Assembly (NCBI GenBank): GCA_034440575.1
Contig: JAOTOL010001659.1
Coordinates: forward strand, 2,802,501-2,866,500
Direction: 5' to 3'
Source: Imbricaverruca yamaguchii
Lineage: Eukaryota; Arthropoda; Thecostraca; Neoverrucidae
Length of the DNA: 64,000 nt
Shown: one piece after another, positions 46,956 to 58,350 of the stretch
How the letters are laid out: each line of letters begins with the position of its first letter
Position numbering within the stretch: position 1 is the stretch's first letter
Program-made: the position numbers and the translations under genes
Notes under the pieces: generated by a model
Told to the model about the DNA's origin: nothing
Databases searched by the model: none
The model's input: the letters and a program-made list of their open reading frames with translations, nothing else

Positions 46956-47439
46956 CACTGGCGGCCGGATCACGGCGCCATTGCCAGTGGCACGCGGCGC
47001 GCCCGCGTGACGACGGCACCTGTCGCTCTGCAGGCACGTACGCGGCCGGTGGCCGTTAACGAGCGGCCGGAGCGGGAGCCGGGCCGGCGACATTCCCGGC
47101 CCGGCGGCGACAGGTCAGCCGCGGCCGCGGTCAGTTCCGGCCCCGCCGGTCGCGCGCCGAGGAAGTGCCGCGCCGCGCCGCCATTGTCCGGCGGCCGGCC
47201 GGCCGGCGCGCGCCGCCCCAGTTGCCGGACGTCGGCCGGCGCTAACGGTGTCGGCGGCGACGGCCGGCCGCTGCAGGCGAGGCGCGCTTCGCACTCGCCG
47301 TGGCGGGGGTAGTGCACTGCGGCGCGCCGGTGCGGGGCGTGACGTCACCGTGCCGCGCGGCGTGACGTCACCGCGGCGGAAGGCGTGCCGTCGAGTGGCG
47401 TCCCGGCTGCTCGCCATTCCGGCGGGCCCACTCTGGTAA
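46956..47439. promoter_or_regulatory. CpG-rich block with two TGACGTCA sites
   Basis: A sharply GC- and CpG-rich stretch with two perfect CRE palindromes at 47340-47347 and 47363-47370, both within GTGACGTCAC. It ends where the LINE begins. It may be a promoter-like CpG region that the LINE interrupted, but no transcript start or exon is visible. Confidence 0.3.
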
Positions 47440-47447
47440 CTGCGGTG

Positions 47448-47819
47448 GCACAGGTCACCAGTGATCACCAGTTTAACACAGTCATAGTGCATGTAGGGGT
47501 AAATAACATAGGTCATACTAGGAGCGAGGAGCTTCTGCGGGAGTACAGGGCCCTTCTGGCCACCCTGAAGGGTACCAATAGAGTGCTTGTAACAGGAATT
47601 TTGCCTAGGGCTAGAGCCTCCCCTGAGTGGAGCTCTAGGGCACTGGCAGCTAACACCAGGGTAGGAAAGCTCTGCCAGGAGCTAGGTTTTACATTTGTAG
47701 ACGAGTGGAGCAGGTTTTATGCATCGTGGGACCTCTATCAGAAGGATGGCCTGCATTTTTCTGAGAAGGGGGTCCATGTGTTAGGCAAAGTATATGAGCA
47801 TGTCCTTCAGGGAAACTAG
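47448..47819 (+). CDS. LINE ORF1, partial: SGNH/GDSL-type esterase domain
   Basis: About 124 residues of the C-terminal part of ORF1 remain, ending at the TAG at 47817-47819. Two blocks of the SGNH hydrolase fold are visible: NTVIVHVGVNNIG, the oxyanion-hole Asn block, and DGLHFSEKG, the catalytic Asp-x-x-His block. LVTGILPRA lies between them. The Ser block and any N-terminal zinc-finger part are missing because the element is truncated. The esterase of CR1-type ORF1 is thought to act on lipids or RNP assembly; its exact role is not settled. ORF2 begins a few bases after the stop. The longer frame that starts at 47385 includes host DNA and is not a real start. Confidence 0.75.
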   Translation, partial: AQVTSDHQFNTVIVHVGVNNIGHTRSEELLREYRALLATLKGTNRVLVTGILPRARASPEWSSRALAANTRVGKLCQELGFTFVDEWSRFYASWDLYQKDGLHFSEKGVHVLGKVYEHVLQGN

Positions 47820-47827
47820 GAAATGGG

Positions 47828-50800
47828 GTGGGGAGGGATGAAATTGCATTGCCAACTCAGGAATATTCCAATAGTGTCAGCCAAGGCAATAGAACCTCAA
47901 AGTCTGCAAATAGGGACAGCAGCAACTCAAGGGGACAGAGTTATAGTTCATCTAGTGATAAAAGAACTCCTCAATATGAAAAAGCCAAAGGTGGTTATGG
48001 AGCATTTGTTAAGTGTATGATGTTTAATGCTCAGAGTATCCGTTCCAAATTTGATGAGTTCAAGTGTTATGTTGCTGAGGAGAAACCGGATTTTGTTTGC
48101 ATTACGGAGGCATGGGTCAGTGAAGGATATTTTGGAGATAACTTACAGGACTATGAGATCCAGGGATACAATATGTTTTCGTGCAATAGGGGTCCAGCAA
48201 TGAAAGGGGGTGGTGTAATGCTCTATGTGAATAGCTTATTCAGTTCTCAAAAAGTAGCAGGTGGGGATAAAAATGTGTCTGTGGAGTCCATTTGGCTTGA
48301 TGTCACTGTGGGAAAAGGCAACAGCAATACTCTTAGGATAGGAGCTTTCTACCGATAAGGAACCCTGCCACATTCTCAGCAACTGGAGCTTGACAAGGTG
48401 ATTTGTGAGGAAATCAGTAGAAACTTTAAGAGGAAGTGCCTTATTCTCGGTGACTTTAATCTAAAAGGTTATGAAAATGCTGGTGTTGGCTCCCCATCAT
48501 GCAAAATGTTCAGGAAATGCCTTGAAGAGGACCTGTTCTTACACCAGTTTGTATCGGAACCTACCAGGCATGGTTCATTCTTGGACCTTGTATTCTCGGA
48601 TTTAAGTGACTTGGTTCAAGACTTGACTGTAGGCGAAACTCTGGGAAAAAGTGATCATAACATAGTTAGATTCAAGGCACATGTAGGGGAAACTATCAAG
48701 GATAATTTGGTAAAGGTTCCAAATTTCAACAAAGCAGACTTTAACGGCATGAGAGCGGCTTTAAGTGCCATCAGATGGGAAGAAGAATTCTCCAATTTAA
48801 ATGCCTGTGAAATGTGGGAAAAGTTCAAATCTTACTTAAAGGAAACTCAGATTAGACATGTCCCCCAAAAGCAAAGACGCAAAAGAAGGGTAGGAAAGCC
48901 AGCATGGCTTACACCAGACGTGATAAAAGCAATTAGGGCTAAGAAAACTGCATTTAGAGTTTTTTAAAGAAGCCTCAAATGTCATTAATCTAAAGGCGTA
49001 TCGAAAAGCTAGAGACACTGTGAAGCAAAAAACCAGAGCAGCAAAGCGAGCAAAGGAACTGGATTTAGCTAGAAACTGTAATGGGGACAGTAAAAAGTTC
49101 TTTAGTTTCTACAAGCTGAGTAAAGTTTCTAACACAATTGGTCCACTGGAAGTAAACGGGACTACATTGGGTGAGGATAGTGAGATGGTTGAGGAGCTGA
49201 GCAAGCAGTTCAAATCAGTGTTTACATTGGAAGATATGACCAATCTGCCGACCGTACACCATAGTTCAGATACATGGGATCTGACAAATGATGTTGATTT
49301 CATTGGTAGTGATGTTGTTTACAATCATATCAGGAAAATAAAGCCAAATAAGGCAGCAGGACCTGATGACATTTATGCTAGGGTGTTGCGGGAAACTGAA
49401 AAGGAACTGGCATTTCCACTTAGTATAATATTTTGTAGATCAGTTTCACATAATGAAATTCCAACCGATTGGAAAAGGGCAAATGTAGTTCCTATTTTCA
49501 AGAAAGGAGAAAGAGGGAAAGTTGAAAACTATAGGCCAATAAGTCTCACATCCCTAGTCTGCAAGGTACTCGAATCAATTATCAAGGATAGAATAGTTAG
49601 TTATCTGGAAGGTAGCAGATTGATTCAAGATACTCAACATGGATTTAGAAAAGGACGATCGTGTCTCACAAACCTCTTGGACTTTTTGAACTTCGCCACA
49701 GAACAATTTGATCAGGGAAATCAGGTTGATGTAGCATATCTTGACTTTAGTAAGGCCTTTGACAAGGTACCCCATAAACGGTTAATGATACAGCTTCAGT
49801 CCCATGGTATTGCAGGTAGCATCTTAAAATGGATAGAGTTGTGGCTTTCAGATAGACAGCAAAGAGTGATGCTAAATGGTACAAAGTCATCATGGCAAAA
49901 TGTTCTTAGTGGAGTCCCCCAGGGGTCAGTACTAGGGCCATTACTGTTCATTATATTTGTAAATAACATTGAAAGTGGCCTAAGCAGTAAAGTTTTGAAA
50001 TTTGCAGATGATTTGAAGGTCTTTAGGGCAATAACAGGTCAGGATGAGCATATCTCGCTGCAAAAAGACTTAGACGAACTTGTGAAGTGGTCCGAAGAAT
50101 GGCAAATGAAATTTAACTTTGATAAGTGCAAAATCATGCATGTAGGTAAGCAGCATATGAAGGCTCCATACTTGATGGGTGGCCAAGTGCTATCAGTGAC
50201 TCAACAGGAGAAGGATTTAGGTGTTATTCTAAACACAAAATTGGGGGCATCAGAACAGACCAAGGAAGCCAGGAAGAAGGCACTGAGAATGCTCGGGGCA
50301 ATAAATAGGAATGTATCATACAGAAGTGAGGAAGTGATCAGGAAGCTTTACTGTGCATACGTCAGGCCACATTTGGAATACTGCATCCAAGCTTGGTCTC
50401 CTAGCTATGAAAAAGATTGTTGGCTTTTAGAGAGAGTACAAAAGAGGGCTACAAAAATGGTTAATGGCATAAGCAACCTGGCATATGAGGAAAGATTGAA
50501 GAAATTGAATATGTTTTCACTTAGATATAGAAGGCTGAGAGGAGATCTCATCGAGGTCTTTAAATTTGTCAATGGTCTGGAGAGGGGATACCTTGGGGAA
50601 ATGTTTGAATTTAACAGAAATGATGCAATTAGAGGTCATAAATTCAAAATTAAAATTAACCACAGCAGAACAAGGTTAAGGCAAACTTTCTTCACCAACA
50701 GGGTAGTGGAACACTGGAACCAGCTGCCAGAAAACATCGTCAGTAGCAGAACATTGAACATCTTTAAAAACAGCATAGACAATCATTATAAGAATAGAGG

Positions 50801-50831
50801 GCTTGCTTTTCAGTATTACAGGGAGGGCTGA
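47828..50831 (+). pseudogene. LINE ORF2: endonuclease-reverse transcriptase, two lesions
   Basis: The frame from 47828 reads through an N-terminal polar linker into an EEP-type endonuclease: MFNAQSIRSKFDEF (48021 on), FVCITEAWV, LILGDFNL (about 48433) and SDHNIV (48651 on, catalytic Asp-His). A linker follows (KPAWLTPD). The reverse transcriptase runs from about 49470: VVPIFKKGERGKVENYRPIS, HGFRKGRSC, LDFSKAFDKVPH (first catalytic Asp), GVPQGSVLGPLLF and FADD (50001-50012, the usual YADD with Phe for Tyr). A C-terminal part follows with LEYCIQAWSP and VEHWNQLPENIV. Lesion 1: a TAA stop at 48356-48358 where the sister copy has TCA. Lesion 2: about 48960-48966 has six T where the sister copy has TCTTT, which shifts the frame by +1. 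The frame 49020-50831 holds the whole reverse transcriptase. The enzyme would nick target DNA and copy the element RNA in place. Confidence 0.9.
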
Positions 50832-50936
50832 TTGGCATATTTGGTGGGCAACTGGTTCAGTGTACAGAGTGCAACCAAGAAGGGCCCTTGTGGCTCAGAG
50901 TTGCACTGATCTTTTATGTCTTTATGTCTTTATGTC
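50832..50936 (+). other. LINE 3' UTR and 8-bp repeat tail
   Basis: About 80 bp of untranslated sequence is followed by TTTATGTC at 50913, 50921 and 50929. In the CR1 group such tails mark the 3' end where reverse transcription starts. There is no AATAAA or poly-A. Confidence 0.75.
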
Positions 50937-51029
50937 CTGCCGCCGGAATGCGCACGATGCGGAATGGACGGGTGCATCGGAGCACGAGCGGACGGCGGGG
51001 GACGAGTCTCGGGCGGGCGCCGTGTGTCG

Positions 51030-51590
51030 CGACAAATGTGCCCAGATGCCACGACTTGGCTGTTCAGATGTACCCATATGCCACGACTCCGGCTACTCAG
51101 ATGTGCCCAGATGCCACGACTGGGCTCTTCAGATGTGCCCAGATGCCACGACTCCGGCTACTCAGATGTGCCCAGATGCCATGACAAATGTGCCCAGATG
51201 CAACGACAAATGTGCCCAGATGCAACGACTCCGGCTTCTCAGATGTGCCCAGATCCCACGACTCCGGCTCCTCAGATGTGCCCAAGTGCCATGACATCAG
51301 CTCCCCAGATGTGCCCAGATGCCACGACTCCGGCTCCCCAGATGTGCCCAGATGCCACGACAGATGTGCCCAGATCCCACGACAAATGTGCCCAGATGCA
51401 ACGACTCCGGCTTCTCAGATGTACCCAGATCCCACGACTCCGGCTCCTCAGATGTACCCAAATGCCATGACACCGGCTCCCCAGATGTGCCCAGATGCTA
51501 TGACAAATGTGACCAGATGCCACGACTCCGGCCTCTCAGCTGTACCAAGATGGCACGACCCCGGCGCCGAGATGTGTCCCGCTGATCAAA
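51030..51590. repeat. Minisatellite, about 33-bp unit with 21-bp variants
   Basis: Units of CAGATGTGCCCAGATGCCAC plus GACTCCGGCTCCT. Shorter ones have GACAAATGTGCCCAGATGC. About 17-19 units. It starts about 95 bp after the LINE tail. Confidence 0.9.
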
Positions 51591-51845
51591 CGACGCGCCG
51601 TCACGCGGAGCGCTGTGGCACACCCCGCCAGTTTGATCTGTTCGGTAGGCACACGATCGGGCTAAGTCTGGCTGCCGAAGTAGTCAGCTGTTGGAGCCGG
51701 TCGGAATGTCGGTATGCCACGGCAACGGCGTGGGATCGATCACGCGCCACGAAGTGCGCCGCGGAACACAATTGTGAGAGCCTTGTCGTGATTGGACCGG
51801 TTTTTCAAAATGACGAACTATGTTTGTCGCTGTCAGTCCTGTGGT
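51591..51845. other. Unique spacer
   Basis: GC-rich, without a recognised feature. Confidence 0.4.
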
Positions 51846-51849
51846 TTTA

Positions 51850-52040
51850 TATCGTTCTGTGTGCAATCTGTCCCATTTGTCTGCATGTCTGTTTGTCTGC
51901 CCTGTGCTTGCATAGCTGTCCGTCCTGTGATTGCATGTCCGTCTGTGTGTAATCTGTCCCATCTGTCTGTATGTGTGTTTGTCTGCCTTGTGCTTGCATC
52001 CGTCTCCCATCTGTCTATTTGTACGACCCATTTTTGCCCC
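51850..52040. repeat. Pyrimidine-rich tandem duplication, about 70 bp
   Basis: Two to three copies of a TCTGTCCCATCTGTCTG... block continuing into TTTGTCTGCCYTGTGCTTGC (about 51868, 51950). One strand is almost free of A. Confidence 0.65.
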
Positions 52041-53155
52041 ATGACTGTTCTCTGTCTACGCTCTGCTTGTCCTGTCGGATCTTTGCTCGCCTGTCATTTA
52101 CATGCTTGTCTTCTTCCTCTCCGTCAGCCCGAAGATTGCATTTCCTATATTTGTATAAATAGATCTCATTGGATGATGTGCGCAGGTGAAATGTGTGTAG
52201 CTTCTACAAGGAAATATATTGCCACGAAGGGGTACAAACATGTTATGACAAAAGCTGCACAAATATGCAAGGTGCTCAACACGGTATGCACTACCTGATT
52301 GTGGTGCACACCACCATACCTGATTATAGCGCCAAACAAGCATGGGACGTGATCATTGCACCACATAAGGAAGGCGCACAGCATTGTACCTGATTATGCC
52401 ACCGCACAATGCTTCATTCATGGGTTCCTTCGTCTATTGCGTCAGAAAAAGAAAGAAAGAGTGAGGCATTTTCGACCATGATGAGCATTTTTAGCGGAGT
52501 GGCTGACCGCCAGCATAAATGAAGTCACATTCGGTGAACCGTGGTGCAGGTGAAATCTACACCAACCATCCCACTCAGAGGTGTCGCCTTGGATCGGGAC
52601 ACACGAGGCTCCGGAGGAGGTGAACGTTTAGTCTCATCGGGGCACATGCTGATTGACCCAGCCGGGCGATCTTTAGATTCTCTCATCGTGAACTAATTGT
52701 CTAATTTCACGTACAATGATGAAAAAGAGCATGCTTTTTTTTTTTGCGCGTCTGACTGTTTTTGCGCGTCAACAGTCGGCAAACTTTGAAATAGTTCGCA
52801 TCAGTAGCGGCTGTCCTTGTTCTTGCTGACCACTTCCGCTAATATCGAACGGCGGGGAGCGGGAGGGGAGGGGGCGGATTCCGCCCATAGTTGTTTTTGT
52901 GTGGCATTCCTGAGCACTTCACGCAAGAAATATTGATCTGGTAACTTGTCATAACGATGGCCTCCCAGTATGCATCTCAATCGAAAAGGAAATCAACCGA
53001 GGAAGTTTGAAAATGTACTAACATCGGAAGCAAACATTCTGGAGTCGAACGCCCTGCAGACATCTGCGGGCGACGATTGTACTGTGTCCAACACATGGCC
53101 CACGATTTTTCGCTTTTATCTGAACCTTTATCAATTCTGAAACTTTCATAAGGAG
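52041..53155. other. Unique sequence
   Basis: 52260-52400 has three related ACCTGATTRTRSYRCM words. 52735-52790 has a doubled TTTTTGCGCGTC. No gene recognised. Confidence 0.4.
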
Positions 53156-53158
53156 AAA

Positions 53159-53250
<92 letters not shown>

Positions 53251-53345
53251 AGGTATGCGTATATATCTATATACATATGTATATATATGTAAATATAAAT
53301 GTATATATATATATATATATGTGTGTGTATGTGTGTGTGGGTGTA
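53159..53345. repeat. (AT)n microsatellite with impure 3' part
   Basis: Pure AT from 53159 to about 53245, then interrupted ATATGTATAT and GTGTGTATGT runs. Open YIYIYI frames here are artefacts. Confidence 0.95.
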
Positions 53346-53620
53346 TGTATATATACATGCGTGTGCGTGTGCTTGTAAATAAGAATCATATTATTGATAT
53401 ATATTCTTAGACGACAATCTAATTAAGCAAGTGTCTCGGAACGATGGCATTTTTATACATTAACTGATCCTTGCAACTTTTAAAAGAAGTCAAGATTGGT
53501 GACTCAAGTATCAAGTGAGCTATCAAAGGAGGCTATCCCACTATTAGCTATCCCAAATATATGGCCAGGGCAAAAGGAACATTTTGTGGTCCGTGACTCG
53601 CTCGGACATTACACTGTGAA
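53346..53620. other. Unique spacer
   Basis: AT-rich, nothing recognised. Confidence 0.4.
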
Positions 53621-53730
53621 AGATGCATCATGCATCATGCAAGGTACATCATGCATCATGCAAGGCGTGTCATGCATGATGGAAGATGCAGCATGCATCA
53701 TGGAAGGCGAGTCATGCATCATTCAATGTG
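53621..53730. repeat. Short tandem repeat, 21-bp unit
   Basis: About five copies of TCATGCATCATGCAAGGYRY with GATGGAAGATGCA variants. The internal ATGCAT palindromes let neighbouring copies fold on each other. Confidence 0.8.
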
Positions 53731-54182
53731 TACATGCATACATGAATCTTTGAAATAAATGTAATCTTGATGCATGCAAACCGGAATGAGATAAGATGGC
53801 ATTGCATAGAACAAAGTCAGATTGGGAAGGTACGCGATACAATAGGTTACTTCATCTAATTCCTCACTTCTTCCTTTGAAATCCGAACTCCTGCATGCAC
53901 GCGGTCTTATGGAAACAATTGTGTTTCTACTGGCGATAAGCAAGTCTCTTCTTTGTTGAAGAATAGTTCATTTTCACCTTTAAAAAAAAATATATCAACA
54001 AAAAACGTATTTCCTGGTTTCCTCTTAGTTCTTAGTAGAACAATAGGTACGTGGCTGCTCGTGATGTCTTCATTCACCTCACTTACCCGGAGACACTGCT
54101 TGGCACCCACTTCTGATGAACATCCACGGGAAGCGATGATTTCGTGGTGCTGGCGTTAGTAATGAAAGTCGATGCAACAGCC
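53731..54182. other. Unique sequence
   Basis: No gene recognised. An A-rich run lies near 53981. Confidence 0.4.
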
Positions 54183-54415
54183 GTATAACACCGGCGGCTC
54201 GGTTGGTTAGGGCTCTGGCCTGCACTGGTCTCTCCGGTCCTGGCAACACGGGGTTCGGGTCGCTCCGCGCGCTCGCATTCAGCCCCCGGCCGGGAGTATC
54301 AGTTGGCAGCAGGCCCGATAAGGCCGGGGACGAGCTACCGGGCGGCCGTGTCGGTGCATTGACGGCACGTTAAGCTTGCGGTCTAAATTCTGCCGTTGAA
54401 CCGAAATTCATGGGT
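54183..54415 (+). mobile_element. Probable tRNA-derived SINE
   Basis: The head CGGCTCGGTTGGTTAGGGC has a box A-like D-arm. The later GGGGTTCGGGTCGCTCC resembles box B. A GC-rich body follows and a tail with TGCCGTTGAACCGAAATTCA, close to the tail at about 24905. The two copies are diverged, so this is an old family. Confidence 0.5.
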
Positions 54416-54524
54416 CGGGTGTTGGGGCCGGAGCTCACGCAACAAGCTTTGTTCAGCAATACAGCCCTGGTTCATACAGCCTCCCCAGCAATAACTCTGG
54501 TTAAAAATGTAGTTGAAAAACGTT
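54416..54524. other. Unique spacer
   Basis: Nothing recognised. Confidence 0.4.
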
Positions 54525-54875
54525 TGTCTGAAATACACAAATGACATTGGTACGTGAAACGCAACCCAGCTTAAAGCTAGCACCAATTACATCAAAGCAT
54601 GCGAGAGGCTGTCTTGTTTTGTCTCTGAATATTGTATACCAGTTTCCTTCATCCTTCAATGTTTGGCTTTGCATTCTCGAGAACGTCCTGTGTCTTGTTA
54701 GAAATACAAAAATGGCATTGGTGCGTGAAAAGGAACCATGCTTAAAACCATTACCAATTACACCAAACCATACAAGGGGTTGTTTTGTCTTGTCTCTGAA
54801 TATGGTATACCATTTTCCTCCTTCCTTCTATTTTAGCTTTGAATTCTCGAGTAAGTCCTGTGCCTTGCTCGGCTA
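54525..54875. repeat. Diverged tandem duplication, about 175 bp
   Basis: Copy 1 (about 54525-54703) and copy 2 (about 54704-54875) share in order: GAAATACA, TGACATTGGTACGTGAAA or TGGCATTGGTGCGTGAAA, TTGTCTCTGAATAT, GGTATACCA-like words, TTCTCGAG and GTCCTGTG. Many substitutions separate them. Confidence 0.8.
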
Positions 54876-56879
54876 ACCCCCAAAAACCATTGAGATGCCC
54901 TGCAAAGGTGCATCGCTTTCCTGTGTGTCTAATTGAAAAGTAGCCATGCTACTTACGACGGGGAAGCTGTGTATGAAGTTGATTTTGATTATCTGACTTA
55001 ACGACATTTCTGTGGTAGCATGGCCTTAAGAAGTCACAGCACAGCACGCGAACAAATACAAAGCAAATCACGGCGAGGCTTGACAACGGGCAAAATCCTT
55101 CCCCGTGGCTGTGCAGACCGTCGTGGACAACTGTGCGACTCGTAACCTGATGCTGCCGCGTGATGCTCACGGCGTTCGTTTTTGCGGCGAATGGCTGCAC
55201 TTCGATTAACGTTCAATTTTGCGTCCAGGCGATGGCGAGGAACAGATGGGTGAAGGGGAGCAAGTTGAGAAACTTCGAATGTTAATCAGGGTCACGTCGA
55301 TTTGCGGCGTGCATACGGTATGCATCAATGCCCCCTTCCCTAGATCCGCCAACGGTGATTGCATATCCACAACAAAATTGCAATAGCTGCTTGGGAATAT
55401 TGTCCACTAATTTGGTCCACATCGTTTGTAGTCCCAACAAGTAGTAGATAGCCGGTTCTGGTGTCAGCCAACGTATCACAAGGTCGAATATTTTGTGGAG
55501 GACAATGGACTGCGGCGGATAATAACCGCGGGCCTACAAATATCTAAGGCCATGCCTTACCTGCCAACGGAAATTAATACATACCAGGCGGATGCCTATC
55601 ACGTGGTAGTTTTTTTGTACAGTTAACTGTAGGCGTTGCGTCTCCGAAAGACAACAGCAAGTATGGCTGAAGCAGCAATGAGCAACTTGTGTGCGAGCAA
55701 CATGTGACAGGCATTACATCATTGAAGTTAATAGCAGGACAAAATATGGAATGCAATTCTTTTTAAGCTGGACGATACGCGTGGAGTGCTTGAGGAATAG
55801 GTCAGAAGACTGGAAGTTAAGATATAATTACCAAGAGCAACACCGATGAACGAGCATGCTAAACGAAAGAGCCAGTAGACAATTACCCGGGTACAGGGAC
55901 GAAACTGCCCAGGAATACGGAAATGTAGAGGTAACTACCTCGGTAACCGCCCAGAGAAAGAAAGCTGGTCAGCCATATCAAGCAGACACAGATAGAAGTG
56001 GTGACGGCTGATCACTGGGAAACGGGTTCCTAGCCCAGAAGTAACACCGAACGTTATATACATGGCTCGGAAAATGGAACAATGACATTTTAGTCATTAA
56101 TATCGCATTATTTGGTCGGTCCGAACGAGCGCGAAGCCGAGCGGGTTTGCCGACGTGAATACACGAGGAAAGTTCAATTAGTGACCCGACCTGACCGATC
56201 AGATCGTCGGGCTTTTGTGACTTCATACCTTTTTCTTGCCAGAGCATCGCAAGTTACACTTCATTGGTCCTGGATTAACGCATGCATTTTTATTGATATT
56301 TTATTTATATACCTCGCAGTATTTCCTTCGCAGTATGTCGTTGTTGTTCAAAGAAGAGGCTCTGTGACGGAACTTAGCCGGAGCCGGTCCAGGTGGCACC
56401 GACTAAGGGCCAGTCAGCCATCCAGCCGTCGGTCACATGGTTATGTTTTTTACCAGGTGACTTGTGCCGCCCAAGGCCGAGCGACTGCGTGGTCAGTGCC
56501 AGTCCGATGAAGGGTGCTGCTTTCGGCGGTGATGTGCGGCAAAAACTTGGCTGCGAGGGTGGTTGGGCTGTGATACAAAAAGAACCGTGACGCATCGTGC
56601 TCTAATCCTACAATTTAGCATGGTATTTTTACATTTAAAATACGCTTCGCGTTATTGGCCAAGAATTTCGGGGAGGTTATAGCCAGCTTCGGCTGAAACG
56701 AATTGCTTTTCGGTGCACGTCACGGGTGGTCAGAAATCAAAGTAACAAAAGTTAAGCTTCAATGCAAATGAATGCATCCAAACTATTTATCAGTGTCTCT
56801 ATTTATCAGAGTATGCTGTGCACACTGAAACGGTCATCAGCATGCAAGTGCTTCCCGACCTCCTCCTTCTAGTATTCGA
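54876..56879. other. Unique sequence, 2 kb
   Basis: No gene, RNA or clear repeat recognised on either strand. Confidence 0.35.
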
Positions 56880-57365
56880 CGAGAAACACACCTAAACCTA
56901 GCCAGGTGCCACGCCCTGTACCTCACGCACAAAGTGCGCCGTCTTGGTGGACCAGAGTCACTGGCTCATGACCTCACCACCGTGGCGGAGGTTCGTGACC
57001 GAACCACCCGTCAGGTCTATCACTTGTATGTGCCCCGGTCCCGTACTGAGATGGAGAAGAGGCGATTTAGCCACAGAGTGCCACTTGTATACAACTCGTT
57101 GCCACCCGAGCTGATGCGGCTTCCGGTGCCGATCATCGGTCGCCACCTACGCTGCATTTTTTTTTTACGTACCGCCCGCGCAGGACTGATTTGCTGTTCG
57201 TCCTGCTGTATTAAAAGAAAAATAGTATGACATGGATGACCACTGGTATAACTGTTCCGTGATTTCGACATTTTCTGTTCCGCTGTTTTGTCTAGTTAAC
57301 GCGAGGTTGTAACAGCCAAAAGTCCATTGTGGATTACCTCAATAAAAAGTATGTATCTGTATCTG
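56880..57365 (+). mobile_element. 3' remnant of a second, different LINE
   Basis: The plus-strand frame around 56934-57230 reads HDLTTVAEVRDRTTRQ, then YVPRSRTEMEKRRFSHRVP and LVYNSLPPELMRL. This pattern (R-rich, then F..R.P..YNSLPPEL) is typical of the extreme C-terminus of LINE ORF2 proteins. About 130 bp of 3' UTR follow, with AATAAA at about 57340 and GTATGTATCTGTATCTG at the end, which may be a short repeat tail. The sequence differs from the CR1-type copies at 43-51 kb. All catalytic parts are missing. Confidence 0.6.
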
Positions 57366-58084
57366 CTGAATAACTTCAGAACGTTGCTGATACTACGCTG
57401 AAGGTGCCTGTTGGAAGCTGTTTCCCATGAATCTTTGCATGGTTCTTGAACATGCCCGATACGTTTTCAATGAGGCGTGAGTGGAACCAGGGGCAAATCC
57501 AATAATTTTCATCGGGGGAGGTGGCGGAACATTTCCAGGGAGAAGAACCTTCAGTGGAAAAAAATCCGTTGAGAGTGGAGGGGATCGGTATGGAGGCGCA
57601 CTTGAGCATACTGAAGGAGTTCGTTTTGGTTTTAAAGGGGCGCCTTTTCCTCCGAAGAGGTGTCTTTGGCTGAAACAATCCTATGAGCGAAGAGAGGAGC
57701 GGCGGTGCACTGGAGTCGTCCTGAAGGGGCATCTTTCCTGGCCAGAAGGGTGTCACCCTTCCATGTAAGTGGGTGGGGGGGGGAGCTCATGCCCTCAGTG
57801 CACCCTCTGTATCTCCCCTTGACTGGACGTTTGGAAGATTGTTTCCCGTTTTACGAATGGAATGCCAGTCTCTTCACGTAGTGCAAACGTGTCTCTGACG
57901 TTCAGATCGTAACCAGGTGGAAAGCATCCTTCAGAATCGTAACCAGAAAAAAGCATCCTTCAGGGTATTGTCCTGGCCCACTTGTTTCGGTGCATGTGGT
58001 GCCATTGGCGTAAGTTTCCAAAAAATATTATGGGAATTAGGAAAATACATAGAGGCGATGTGCGGACTCAGTTTGATTGGGGGC
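57366..58084. other. Unique sequence
   Basis: Both strands have frames of about 95-126 codons at 57376-57768 with no known family. 57900-57965 has a short AGCATCCTTCAG(A/G) duplication. Confidence 0.35.
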
Positions 58085-58350
58085 ATATAGCCCGTATCAC
58101 ACATCCCATAGCACGTAGCCCATATCCCATAGCCAATAGCCCATATTCAATAGCCCATACCCCATACCCATAACACCATAGCCCATAACGCATAGGTCGT
58201 AGTCCATATCCCAGAACCCATAGCCTATTGCCCATAGCCTATAGCCCACGGTACATAGGATATGATTCATGTTTCATGGTTCATGGTTCATCATTCACGG
58301 TTCATGATTCATGATTCATGGTTCATGGTTCATGGTTCATGTACTGGTTT
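58085..58350. repeat. Simple repeats: CCCATA type, then TTCATGG type
   Basis: 58085-58255 is made of CCCATAGCCCATAT-like words. 58262-58345 is made of GGTTCATGATTCATG-like words with a 7-8 bp period. The two simple motifs adjoin. Confidence 0.85.

Larger units (their letters stand above)
47440..50936 (+). mobile_element. CR1-group LINE, 5'-truncated, almost full ORF2
   Basis: Non-LTR retrotransposon. Order: C-terminal esterase part of ORF1 (to 47819), ORF2 with apurinic-type endonuclease and reverse transcriptase (47828-50831), short 3' UTR, and a terminal tail of three 8-bp repeats TTTATGTC (50913-50936). An esterase in ORF1 and a short tandem-repeat tail instead of poly-A are known CR1-clade traits. 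The 5' border near 47440 is where GC-rich host DNA changes to LINE sequence and cuts ORF1. No target duplication was found, which is usual for CR1. One stop and one frameshift break ORF2. Confidence 0.9.

Noticed and set aside
53146..53358. Tyr-Ile-rich membrane peptide
   Set aside because: Frame through (AT)n; the same applies at 60011-60207 and 61389-61660.
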